A stretch of DNA of 6,520 nucleotides from NCBI GenBank assembly GCA_017476965.1, contig JAFUXX010000449.1:1-6520 (forward strand), written 5' to 3'. Below are positions 1 through 6,425 of this stretch, piece after piece (position 1 is the stretch's first letter; each line of letters begins with the position of its first letter). The stretch comes from Kiritimatiellia bacterium. Its GTDB lineage: Bacteria > Verrucomicrobiota > Kiritimatiellia > RFP12 > UBA3636. The notes under the pieces are model-generated. The model was not told where the DNA came from. It did not search any database and worked only from the letters and a program-made list of their open reading frames with translations. A program made the translations under genes and the position numbers.

Positions 1-15
1 AAGCCGCCACAGGCA

Positions 16-1161
16 ATGCCAGGGTCCGCCGGAAAAGCGGCATTCGATGCGCTTGCGCGTTCCGCGGGCGGCGCGCCCGTGTGCCTCGGCCACGACTGGC
101 TCGTCGGCATGCGCGGCGGCGAGCGCGTGCTGGAGCTGCACTGCAAGGCGTTTCCGGACGCGCCGATCGCGACGATCGTCGGCGACGGCCGTTTCGTGTC
201 GCCCGAGATAGCGTCGCACAGGTTCCTCGCGTCGCCGATCGCCCGCATCCCCGGCGCCGAGCGCAGGTACCGCTCGTTCCTGCCGCTTCTCCCCGCGGCG
301 GCGGCGCGCGTGAAGATCCCGCCGGAAACGAAACTTCTCCTCACCACGTCGCACTGCGTCGCAAAGGGCTTCCGCAAGCCGGCGGGGGCCAAACACGTGT
401 GCGTGTGCTTTTCGCCCATGCGGTACGCGTGGCTCTTCTACGAGGAGTACTTCGGCCGCAACCCGCTCAAGGCCGCCGTCGTGAAACCGGTCCTCGCCGC
501 GCTGCGCGCGTGGGACGCCCGGACCGCGGCCGGGGTGGACCGCTTCGTCGCGATCAGCCGCCACGTGGCGGACAGGATCAAGGCTTTCTACGGGCGCGAC
601 TCCGCGGTCGTGTACCCGCCGGTGGACCTCGACCGCTGCACTCCGGGCGACGCGCCGGGAAGCGGCGATTTCGACCTCGTCGTTTCGGCGCTCGTCCCGT
701 ACAAGCGCGTCGACCTGGCGGTGAAGGCGTATTCGCGCATGGGGCGCAAGCTCAAGATCGCAGGCGCGGGCGGGTGCGAAGAAGCGCTGCGCCGCGAAGC
801 GGGGCCGTCGGTCGAGTTCCTCGGACGCCTTCCGGACCGCGACGTGACGGAGCTCTACCGCCGCTGCCGGCTGCTCGTGTTCCCGGGGGAAGAGGACTAC
901 GGAATCGTGCCTCTCGAAGCGCAGGCGTGCGGGCGGCCGGTCGTGGCGTTCGGCCGCGGCGGCGCGCTCGAAACGGTAAGCGAAGGCGTGTCCGGAACGT
1001 TTTTCGGCGAGCAGACCGTCGAAGCGCTCGAAGAAGCCGTGGAACGAGCGGCCGCCGCGCGCTGGGACCCGGCCGCGATCCGCCGCCACGCGGAGAAATT
1101 CGGCCCGGCGCAGTACCTCGAAGGCCTGGCCCGCGAAATCTCCGCGGCGATGGAAGGCTGA
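16..1161 (+). CDS. Family 4 glycosyltransferase (GT-B fold, WbaZ-like)
   Basis: Likely transfers a sugar (in this subgroup often mannose or a related hexose) from a nucleotide-sugar to a cell-surface polysaccharide or glycolipid acceptor on the cytoplasmic side of the membrane. The 381-residue product shows the N-terminal GT-B start HDWL (26-29) and GGERVL (34-39), the subgroup motif SHCVAKG (112-118), SPMRYAW (133-139), and the inter-domain stretch VYPPVDLDR (199-207). The C-terminal donor-binding half has VPYKR (227-231) and the GT4 E-x7-E pair at E293 and E301, within GEEDYGIVPLEAQACGRPVV. No signal peptide or membrane helix is seen. The start is uncertain: the frame is open to the left edge, no good ribosome site precedes the ATG at 16, and the family's conserved part begins near V22, where an in-frame GTG (79-81) is an alternative. 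Donor and acceptor cannot be told. It converges on the hydrolase gene with a 6-base gap. Confidence 0.88.
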   Translation: MPGSAGKAAFDALARSAGGAPVCLGHDWLVGMRGGERVLELHCKAFPDAPIATIVGDGRFVSPEIASHRFLASPIARIPGAERRYRSFLPLLPAAAARVKIPPETKLLLTTSHCVAKGFRKPAGAKHVCVCFSPMRYAWLFYEEYFGRNPLKAAVVKPVLAALRAWDARTAAGVDRFVAISRHVADRIKAFYGRDSAVVYPPVDLDRCTPGDAPGSGDFDLVVSALVPYKRVDLAVKAYSRMGRKLKIAGAGGCEEALRREAGPSVEFLGRLPDRDVTELYRRCRLLVFPGEEDYGIVPLEAQACGRPVVAFGRGGALETVSEGVSGTFFGEQTVEALEEAVERAAAARWDPAAIRRHAEKFGPAQYLEGLAREISAAMEG

Positions 1162-1167
1162 CAGCCG

Positions 1168-2457
1168 CTACAGCCAGCCGAATTCCGCGGGCATCGCGAC
1201 GGGCGCGAGCGCGCCCCAGCCGCAGAAGTCGAACCCCGAGCGGTTCTTCGGGCGCTCGCACTGCTCGGGGGAGACGTTCTCCCAAACCGTGCCGGTGCGC
1301 ACCCAGAGCTCGGCGTTGGCGTTGTACCAGCGGCGGGCGGACTCCTCCGCGAAATCCGTTTCGCCCCACTCAACGAGCCCCCTGATGGCGGCGTAGGTGG
1401 TGGGCGGCCACGACGCCCCGAGCCAGTAGCCGTTCTCGGGGTCGTAGTCGGGATCGGCGGCGGAAAGCGCGGGGAACGGCACGGGCCTGCCGAAGCGGGC
1501 GGGGTCCTTCAGCGCGGCCACGACGCGCGGCACGCGCTCCTCGGACGCGGTGCGGGAAAGCAGCGCCCAGAACCCGGCCGCGCAGTGGCGCGGGATCACG
1601 CCGTCCGGCCCGCGGTCGCAGTACCAGCCGCCGGCTTCGTCCCAGCACAGCTCGTTGACGGCTGCGCGCAGAGCGGCGTGTTCGGCGTCGAACGCGGCGG
1701 ACTCCTCGCCGAAGCGCAGCTCGCGGGCGATCATGGCGAGGCACATCGCGTCGAGCGCCATCTGGCTCGTGAGGTCGACCCAGCCGGCCTGGACGTTCCA
1801 CGAGAGGAACGCGCCGCGCTCGTGGAGCCACGAGTCCCACATCCCGCGCGAACCGGGTTCGAGGATTTCCGCGGTCATCCGCACGCCGCCGCGGGAGTAC
1901 TCCTCCGGCGACATCCCGCGCGGGTAGCGCGGGATGTCGTCCATCCCGCAACCGAAGTGGTCGCCGGCGTAGAGGCCGTCGGGGCGGCGGAAACGCCTGG
2001 CGCACGCCTCGTGGTGGCGGACGAGCTTCGGCCACGTTTCGAGCAGGCGCGCGCGGCCGGTGATCCCCTCGCGGAAGAGCGTGAGCTCCGCCCACGAAAG
2101 CAGCGGAGGGGCGAAAGCGACGGGGTGGCGCGAGTCCCAGACCTCCACGCCGCGCGCGTCGTACTGGCGGGCGACGAAGCCGTCCGGCTCCGCGAGCGCG
2201 AGGAGGTTGTCGAGCGGCCCGGTCACGGGGAACTCCCCGCCCGGCGCGTGGCGGGCCCACATGGCGCCGAAAACGGTGTCCCACAGGAAGAAGCCGGAGA
2301 AATGGCCGCCCGTCGAAAGGCGGGGCTTCATCGGCACTGGAGGCTCGCCGGCCTCGGCCTGGAGGCGCGCGGTTTCGGCCATCTTGCGGCGCGCGATTTC
2401 GAGCGCGGCGTCGCGGTAGCGTTTCACGAACGACTTGTCGGAAGCGTAGTCTTTCAT
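1168..2457 (-). CDS. Glycoside hydrolase, GH63/GH37-like (alpha/alpha)6 barrel (trehalase or mannosylglycerate hydrolase-like)
   Basis: Predicted cytoplasmic inverting alpha-glycosidase of 429 residues. Related enzymes cleave mannosylglycerate, glucosylglycerate, trehalose or alpha-glucosides; which applies here is not resolved. Visible motifs, numbered from the chosen start: HFSGFFLWDTVFG (52-64), which resembles the substrate-binding F-x-WD segment; WDSRHP (107-112); GCGMDDIPR (169-177), matching the GH63 SG-x-DD-x-PR block with an Asp (D173 or D174) as probable general acid; YWLGASWPPTTY (344-355), the family's YWRGPVWPPTNY-type motif; and TVWENVSPE (390-398), with E393 as probable general base. 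The ATG at 2457 is chosen because conserved-looking sequence begins after it. A 66-residue upstream extension would be Arg/Gly/Pro-rich and would run through the predicted promoter. The ribosome site is weak (ACGAG just upstream). No signal peptide is seen. It is divergent from nifU and convergent with the glycosyltransferase, so it is probably transcribed alone. Confidence 0.82.
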   Translation of the reverse strand: MKDYASDKSFVKRYRDAALEIARRKMAETARLQAEAGEPPVPMKPRLSTGGHFSGFFLWDTVFGAMWARHAPGGEFPVTGPLDNLLALAEPDGFVARQYDARGVEVWDSRHPVAFAPPLLSWAELTLFREGITGRARLLETWPKLVRHHEACARRFRRPDGLYAGDHFGCGMDDIPRYPRGMSPEEYSRGGVRMTAEILEPGSRGMWDSWLHERGAFLSWNVQAGWVDLTSQMALDAMCLAMIARELRFGEESAAFDAEHAALRAAVNELCWDEAGGWYCDRGPDGVIPRHCAAGFWALLSRTASEERVPRVVAALKDPARFGRPVPFPALSAADPDYDPENGYWLGASWPPTTYAAIRGLVEWGETDFAEESARRWYNANAELWVRTGTVWENVSPEQCERPKNRSGFDFCGWGALAPVAMPAEFGWL

Positions 2458-2483
2458 CTCGTCTGCGCCGGGTCTGCCGGCAG

Positions 2484-2501
2484 GCGCGCCACGCGGCGCG
2501 C
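2484..2501 (-). promoter_or_regulatory. GC-rich hairpin in the hydrolase mRNA leader
   Basis: A perfect 7-base-pair stem (GCGCGCC / GGCGCGC) closes a 4-base loop. It lies just downstream of the predicted transcription start near 2507 and about 27 bases before the ATG, so it would sit at the very 5' end of the hydrolase transcript. It could protect the 5' end or affect translation. In DNA this GC-rich it could also be chance. Confidence 0.35.
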
Positions 2502-2513
2502 GGACGGTGCCCG

Positions 2514-2542
2514 ATTGTACCCGCCCCGCCCGCCCCGGGCAA
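2514..2542 (-). promoter_or_regulatory. Predicted sigma70-type promoter for the hydrolase gene
   Basis: Read on the minus strand, TTGCCC (2542-2537, 4 of 6 matches to the -35 consensus) is followed after exactly 17 bases by TACAAT (2519-2514, 5 of 6 matches to the -10 consensus). The start of transcription would fall near 2507, giving a leader of about 50 bases. The AT-rich -10 box stands out in a very GC-rich stretch, which raises its credibility. Confidence 0.6.
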
Positions 2543-2564
2543 GTTCCGCGGGCGCGCTTGCCCG
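2536..2564. repeat. Inverted repeat spanning both -35 boxes of the divergent promoters
   Basis: CGGGCAAG (2536-2543) and CTTGCCCG (2557-2564) are perfect 8-base inverted arms around a 13-base centre that contains CCGCGG. Each arm contains the -35 hexamer of one of the two divergent promoters. The symmetry may simply reflect the two identical -35 boxes, or it may be a binding site for a dimeric regulator covering both. Confidence 0.5.
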
Positions 2565-2586
2565 CGGAAGCGGCGCGTGGTAGTAT
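2558..2586 (+). promoter_or_regulatory. Predicted sigma70-type promoter for nifU-nifS
   Basis: TTGCCC (2558-2563) and TAGTAT (2581-2586), each matching 4 of 6 consensus positions, are separated by the ideal 17 bases. Transcription would start near 2593 and leave a leader of about 77 bases before nifU. No sequence resembling a known IscR-type operator was recognised here. Confidence 0.55.
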
Positions 2587-2595
2587 CCCGCGCAT

Positions 2596-2632
2596 CCCCC
2601 GACGGGGGCGAGGAGGGGCGGCTCCGCCGCCC
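2596..2632 (+). promoter_or_regulatory. Two tandem GC hairpins in the nifU 5' leader
   Basis: The first hairpin pairs CCCCC (2596-2600) with GGGGG (2604-2608) around a 3-base loop. The second pairs GGGCGGC (2616-2622) with GCCGCCC (2626-2632) around TCC, a perfect 7-base-pair stem. Both lie between the predicted transcription start (about 2593) and the nifU ribosome site at 2659. No T run follows either stem, so they are not classical terminators. They may stabilise or regulate the mRNA. No known riboswitch consensus was recognised. Confidence 0.4.
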
Positions 2633-2658
2633 GGCGCTCCATGTCGCGGGACCATTGC

Positions 2659-2663
2659 AAGGA
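2659..2663 (+). promoter_or_regulatory. Ribosome binding site of nifU
   Basis: AAGGA lies 6 bases before the ATG at 2670. It decides the start against an in-frame GTG at 2577, which would add 31 poorly conserved residues and lies upstream of the predicted -10 box. Confidence 0.7.
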
Positions 2664-2669
2664 AACGCC

Positions 2670-3527
2670 ATGTGGGATTATTCCGACAAGGTTCTCGACC
2701 ACTTCCACAATCCGCGCAACGTCGGCACGATCGAAAATCCCGACGGCGTGGGCGAAGTGGGCGCGCTCGCCTGCGGCGACGCGTTGAAACTGATGTTCAA
2801 GCTCGGTCCTGACGGCAGGATCGCCGACGTCAAGTTCCAGACGTTCGGATGCGCGAGCGCGATCGCGTCCTCCTCCGCGCTCACCGAGATGATCAAGGGA
2901 ATGACGCTCGAAGAGGCGGCCAAGGTCACCAACGCGGACATCGCGAAGTACCTCGACGGCCTGCCCGAGCAGAAGATGCACTGCTCCGTGATGGGCATGG
3001 AAGCGCTCGAAGCGGCCATCGCGAACTACAAGACCGGCGACACCGCGGTCCGCGAGCTCAAGGACGACCCGCTCGTGTGCACCTGCTTCAACGTCCACGA
3101 AAGCGAAATCGTCGAAGCGGTCCGCATCAACAAGCTGACGACCGTCGAGCAGGTGACCAACTACACCAAGGCCGGCGGCGCCTGCGGCAAGTGCAAGGGC
3201 GCGATCCAGGCCATCCTCGACCGCGAGCTCGGCCGCGCGGCGCCCAAGCCCGCCGCTCCGGCCGCTCCGGCCGCGTTCGCCGACCTCACGCCCGCCAAGA
3301 AGGTCCTCGCCGTCGAAAAGGCGCTCGACAAGGAGGTCCGCCCCGCCCTCGCCATCGACGGCGGAGACGTGGAGCTGGTCGACGTCGCGGGCAAGACGGT
3401 GCAGGTCCGCTTCCTCGGGCACTGCGCGCACTGCATGGCCGCAGCCCTCACGCAGGACGGCCTCGTGCAGAAGAAGCTCCGCGAAGCGCTCGGCGACGAC
3501 GAAATCGCCGTCGAGCTCGTCCCGTAG
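2670..3527 (+). CDS. nifU: NifU-type three-domain Fe-S cluster scaffold protein
   Basis: Scaffold on which Fe-S clusters are built from NifS-derived sulfur and then passed to apoproteins in the cytoplasm. The 285 residues cover all three NifU domains, close to the length of nitrogen-fixer NifU (about 300). The IscU-like domain (1-125) has ligands C35 (in ACGD, with D37), C61 (FGCASAIASS) and C105 (MHCSVM). The central BFD-like [2Fe-2S] domain (about 133-188) has C137 and C139 (CTCFNV) and C172 and C175 (ACGKC). An Ala/Pro linker (189-202) leads to the Nfu-like domain (about 206-285) with C252 and C255 in GHCAHC. All expected cysteines are present at nearly the spacing of Azotobacter NifU. The His residues flanking the last CxxC are unusual. 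nifS follows after 24 bases, the classic pair. With no nitrogenase genes in view, a general Fe-S role is inferred. Confidence 0.95.
   Translation: MWDYSDKVLDHFHNPRNVGTIENPDGVGEVGALACGDALKLMFKLGPDGRIADVKFQTFGCASAIASSSALTEMIKGMTLEEAAKVTNADIAKYLDGLPEQKMHCSVMGMEALEAAIANYKTGDTAVRELKDDPLVCTCFNVHESEIVEAVRINKLTTVEQVTNYTKAGGACGKCKGAIQAILDRELGRAAPKPAAPAAPAAFADLTPAKKVLAVEKALDKEVRPALAIDGGDVELVDVAGKTVQVRFLGHCAHCMAAALTQDGLVQKKLREALGDDEIAVELVP
3252..3274 (+). repeat. Short tandem repeat encoding the NifU Ala/Pro linker
   Basis: GCCGCTCCG occurs twice back to back (3252-3260, 3261-3269), followed by a partial third copy. It encodes the PAAPAAPAA linker between the ferredoxin-like and Nfu domains. Such repeats can vary in copy number by slippage, changing linker length without breaking the 9-base frame. 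Confidence 0.6.
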
Positions 3528-3536
3528 CGCCGCGGC

Positions 3537-3544
3537 GGAGGAGG
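3537..3544 (+). promoter_or_regulatory. Strong ribosome binding site of nifS
   Basis: GGAGGAGG sits 7 bases before the ATG at 3552. It is the strongest Shine-Dalgarno match in the window, and it lies within the 24-base gap after the nifU stop. Confidence 0.85.
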
Positions 3545-3551
3545 TTTTCCG

Positions 3552-4736
3552 ATGACGACGGAAGGAAAGGCCGCTCCGGCCCTGCACTACCTCGACAACA
3601 ACGCGACGACGCGTCCGGCTCCGGAGGCGGTCGAGGCGATGCTGCCGTTCCTCACGGACAAGTGGGGCAACGCTTCAAGCATGTACGAATTCGGCGGGCG
3701 CGTCCACCGCGACATGGAGGAGGCGCGCGCCAAGGTCGCGTCCTTCCTCGGGTGCGACCCCGGCGAAATCGTCTTCACGAGCTGCGGCACGGAGAGCGAC
3801 AACCACGCGATCTTCGGCGCGGTCGAGGCCCTCGGGCCGGCGACCACGGTGATCACGACGAAAGTCGAGCACCCGGCGGTCATCCAGCCGTGCCGCGCGC
3901 TCGAAGAGCGCGGCCGGCGCGTCGTGTGGATCGGGGTCCGCGGCGACGGCACGCTCGACATGGACGCCTACCGCGCGGCCCTCGCGATTCCGGGTCCGAA
4001 GCTCGTCACGATGATGTGGGCGAACAACGAAACAGGCGTGATCTTCCCGATCGCCGAGGCCGCGGCCGAGGCGAAGCGCGCCGGCGCCGTCTTCCACACC
4101 GACGCGACGCAGGCCGTGGGCAAGACGACGGGCGTCGACATGTCCGCCGTGCCCGCGGACATGCTCTCGTTCTCCGGCCACAAGATCCACGCGCCGAAGG
4201 GAATCGGCGTGCTCTTCATCCGCCGCGGCACGCCGGTGCGCCCGTTCGTGCTCGGCGGCCACCAGGAAAAGAGCCGCCGCGCGGGAACCGAAAACGTGCC
4301 GTACATCGTCGCGCTCGGCAAGGCGTGCGAAATGGCGGCGGAAGAGACGCGAGACGGAACGCTCGACCGCATCCGCGCGCTGCGCGACAGGCTCGAAGCC
4401 GGACTCCTCGCCATCCCCGAAACCTCGGTGAACGGCAACCGCGAACTGCGGCTCCCGAACACCTTGAACATTTCCTTCCCGTACATCGAAGGCGAAGCGA
4501 TGCTGTACCACCTGGCGGACGCCGGGGTGTGCGCTTCGTCCGGCTCGGCCTGCACTTCGGGCTCGCTCGACCCGTCCCACGTCCTCAAGGCGATGGACGT
4601 GCCGTTCACCTCGCTCCACGGTTCGCTGCGCTTCAGCCTGAGCCGCTACTCGACGGACGCCGACGTGGACGCAGTGCTGGACGCGATGCCCGGAATCGTG
4701 AAGAAACTCCGCGCCCTCTCCCCCTTCGGCCATTGA
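3552..4736 (+). CDS. nifS: Cysteine desulfurase, NifS/IscS class (PLP-dependent)
   Basis: Converts L-cysteine to L-alanine and leaves a persulfide sulfur on its own cysteine for delivery to NifU. The 394-residue protein is of usual family length. It begins with the YLDNNATT block (13-20) and shows GTESDNHAI (79-87), VEHPAV (105-110) with H107 stacking on PLP, NNETGV (158-163), HTDATQ (182-187) with D184, and SGHKIHAPKG (208-217) with the PLP Schiff-base lysine K211. RRAGTEN (242-248) and the persulfide-forming C334 in SSGSACTSG (329-337) are also present. The long group I active-site loop around C334 favours the NifS/IscS group over the SufS group. The name nifS rests mainly on pairing with a full-length nifU; iscS would be a sequence-only alternative. 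Start and ribosome site are clear. Confidence 0.94.
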   Translation: MTTEGKAAPALHYLDNNATTRPAPEAVEAMLPFLTDKWGNASSMYEFGGRVHRDMEEARAKVASFLGCDPGEIVFTSCGTESDNHAIFGAVEALGPATTVITTKVEHPAVIQPCRALEERGRRVVWIGVRGDGTLDMDAYRAALAIPGPKLVTMMWANNETGVIFPIAEAAAEAKRAGAVFHTDATQAVGKTTGVDMSAVPADMLSFSGHKIHAPKGIGVLFIRRGTPVRPFVLGGHQEKSRRAGTENVPYIVALGKACEMAAEETRDGTLDRIRALRDRLEAGLLAIPETSVNGNRELRLPNTLNISFPYIEGEAMLYHLADAGVCASSGSACTSGSLDPSHVLKAMDVPFTSLHGSLRFSLSRYSTDADVDAVLDAMPGIVKKLRALSPFGH

Positions 4737-4744
4737 TACCACTC

Positions 4745-4776
4745 TCCGCGCGGCGGCGCCGCCGGTCCGGAAAAAA
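4745..4776 (+). other. GC palindrome plus A tract between nifS and pgi
   Basis: CGGCGGCGCCGCCG (4751-4764) is a perfect 14-base palindrome. Flanking TCCG (4745-4748) and CGGA (4768-4771) can extend it into a longer interrupted hairpin. An A6 run (4771-4776) follows, not a T run, so it is not a standard plus-strand terminator. On the minus strand the T run would precede the stem, so it is not a terminator there either. It may adjust expression between nifS and pgi or stabilise the upstream mRNA end. Confidence 0.4.
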
Positions 4777-4790
4777 CACACAACGACAAA

Positions 4791-6425
4791 ATGAATTTCA
4801 CCGAAACCAAAGCCTGGGCGGAACTCGAACGCAACGTCGGGAAAATCCGCGGATTCTCGCTCCGCGACGCGTTCGCGGCGGACCCCGCCCGCGCGGAAAA
4901 GATGACGATCGACGCGGCCGGCTGGACGCTCGACTACTCCAAGAACCTCGTCGACGCCGAAACGATGGCCGCGCTCCGCGCCGTCGCCGAGGAGTGCGGG
5001 CTCAAGGACAAGATCGAGGCGATGTTCTCCGGCGAGCACATCAACGAAACGGAGGACCGCGCCGTCCTGCACGTCGCGCTGCGCGCGCTCTCGGGCGGCG
5101 CCGTCGTGGACCAGGGCGACGGCAAGGACGTCATGCCCGGCGTCCGCGAAGTGCTGGACAAGATGGCCGCCTTCGCCGAGCAGGTCCGCTCCGGCGCGTG
5201 GAAGGGGCTCTCCGGCAAGCCCGTCCGCAACGTCGTCAACATCGGCATCGGCGGCTCCGACCTCGGGCCCTGCATGGCCGCGATCGCGCTCGCGCCCTAC
5301 TCGCAGCGCTCGATCCGCACGGCGTTCGTCTCGAACGTCGACGCCACGCACTTCGCCGAAACGGTCCGCGACATGGACCCGGAAGAGACGCTCTTCCTCG
5401 TCGCCTCCAAGACGTTCACGACGCTGGAGACGATGGACAACGCCAACACCGCCCGCGAGTGGATCCTCGCCCACTACGAGGGCGACGCGGCGGCGGTCGC
5501 GAAGCACTTCGTCGCCATTTCCACGGCGGCGGACGAAGTGGCGAAGTTCGGCATCGACACGGCCAACATGTTCGGCTTCTGGAACTGGGTCGGCGGCCGC
5601 TACTCGCTGCCCTCCGCGATCGGCCTCTCGCTCATGATCGCGATCGGCCCGGACCGCTTCCGCGAAATGCTCGGCGGCTACGAGGCGATGGACAGGCACT
5701 TCCGCACGGCGCCGTTCGAGAAGAACCTGCCCGTCACGCTCGGCCTGCTCGGGATCCTCTACAACAACCTGCTCGGCGCGCAGTCCCACGCTGTGCTGCC
5801 CTACGACCAGTACCTCGCGCGCTTCCCCGCCTACCTGCAGCAGCTCGACATGGAGAGCAACGGCAAGAGCGTGGACAAGCAGGGCCGCCGCGTCTCGTGG
5901 CAGACCGGCCCGATAGTCTGGGGCGAGCCCGGCACCAACGGCCAGCACGCGTTCTACCAGCTCCTGCACCAGGGGACGAAACTCGTCCCGGCGGACTTCA
6001 TCGGCTTCCTCCGCTCGCACAACCCGCTGGGCGCGCACCACGTGCACCTCATGGCGAACTTCATCGCCCAGACCGAGGCGCTCGCGTTCGGCAAGACCGC
6101 GGACGAAGTCCGCGCCGAGGGCGCGCCCGAAGCGCTCGTGCCGCACAAGACGTTCGAAGGCAACAGGCCGACCAACACGCTCGTCGCGGACGAACTCACG
6201 CCCGCGACGTTCGGCGCGCTCGTCGCGCTCTACGAGCACAAGGTGTTCGTGCAGGGCGCGCTCTGGGACGTGTTCTCGTTCGACCAGTGGGGCGTGCAGC
6301 TCGGCAAGGTCCTCGCCAAGAAGATCATCCCAGAACTGACGTCCGGCTCCGCCCTCGCCCACGACTCCTCGACGAACGCGCTCATCGCCCGCTTCCGCGC
6401 GGCGAACGCCGCGCCCCGCGCGTGA
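4791..6425 (+). CDS. pgi: Glucose-6-phosphate isomerase
   Basis: Interconverts glucose 6-phosphate and fructose 6-phosphate in glycolysis and gluconeogenesis; a cytoplasmic enzyme. The 544 residues match the long bacterial/eukaryotic-type PGI. Motifs: GIGGSDLGP (152-160) and SKTFTTLET (206-214) for phosphate binding; [14 protein letters not shown] (265-278), the first PGI signature, with R270; MESNGK (354-359) with the isomerisation base E355; [15 protein letters not shown] (381-395) with the ring-opening H386; and [11 protein letters not shown] (496-506), the second signature, with catalytic K506. The usual GVELGK reads GVQLGK here (Q503). The ATG at 4791 has no Shine-Dalgarno match but follows an A-rich stretch (4770-4790). 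The gene starts 54 bases after nifS and overlaps maf by four bases. Function is near certain. Confidence 0.97.
   Translation: MNFTETKAWAELERNVGKIRGFSLRDAFAADPARAEKMTIDAAGWTLDYSKNLVDAETMAALRAVAEECGLKDKIEAMFSGEHINETEDRAVLHVALRALSGGAVVDQGDGKDVMPGVREVLDKMAAFAEQVRSGAWKGLSGKPVRNVVNIGIGGSDLGPCMAAIALAPYSQRSIRTAFVSNVDATHFAETVRDMDPEETLFLVASKTFTTLETMDNANTAREWILAHYEGDAAAVAKHFVAISTAADEVAKFGIDTANMFGFWNWVGGRYSLPSAIGLSLMIAIGPDRFREMLGGYEAMDRHFRTAPFEKNLPVTLGLLGILYNNLLGAQSHAVLPYDQYLARFPAYLQQLDMESNGKSVDKQGRRVSWQTGPIVWGEPGTNGQHAFYQLLHQGTKLVPADFIGFLRSHNPLGAHHVHLMANFIAQTEALAFGKTADEVRAEGAPEALVPHKTFEGNRPTNTLVADELTPATFGALVALYEHKVFVQGALWDVFSFDQWGVQLGKVLAKKIIPELTSGSALAHDSSTNALIARFRAANAAPRA

Noticed and set aside
1156..1175. 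GGCTG/CAGCC pairing as a bidirectional terminator
   Set aside because: It is only a 5-base stem with a 10-base loop and no T tract on either side.
81..1385. 434-codon plus-strand frame overlapping the glycosyltransferase
   Set aside because: It is extremely Arg-rich and out of frame with the clear GT4 motifs, so it is a shadow frame.
1585..2583. 332-codon plus-strand frame opposite the hydrolase
   Set aside because: It has shadow composition and overlaps a minus-strand gene with recognisable catalytic blocks.
2458..2655. 66-residue N-terminal extension of the hydrolase
   Set aside because: It is low-complexity Arg/Gly/Pro/Ala-rich and runs through the predicted promoter. The conserved protein starts after the ATG at 2457.
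2641..2787. 48-codon upstream open frame starting before nifU and overlapping it out of frame
   Set aside because: It has no ribosome site ahead of its ATG and no recognisable product. The AGGAGG at 2611-2616 is too far upstream and lies partly in the hairpin.
2454..3587. 377-codon open frame on the minus strand opposite nifU
   Set aside because: It is a mirror of nifU codons with no recognisable motif. It also crosses the divergent promoter region.
3675..6362. 895-codon open frame on the minus strand spanning nifS and pgi
   Set aside because: Its Arg/Glu/Val/Asp/His-rich composition shows no domain and is typical of an antisense shadow in GC-rich DNA. nifS and pgi share the same plus-strand frame, so the shadow stays open across both. 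The plus-strand genes have full family motifs.
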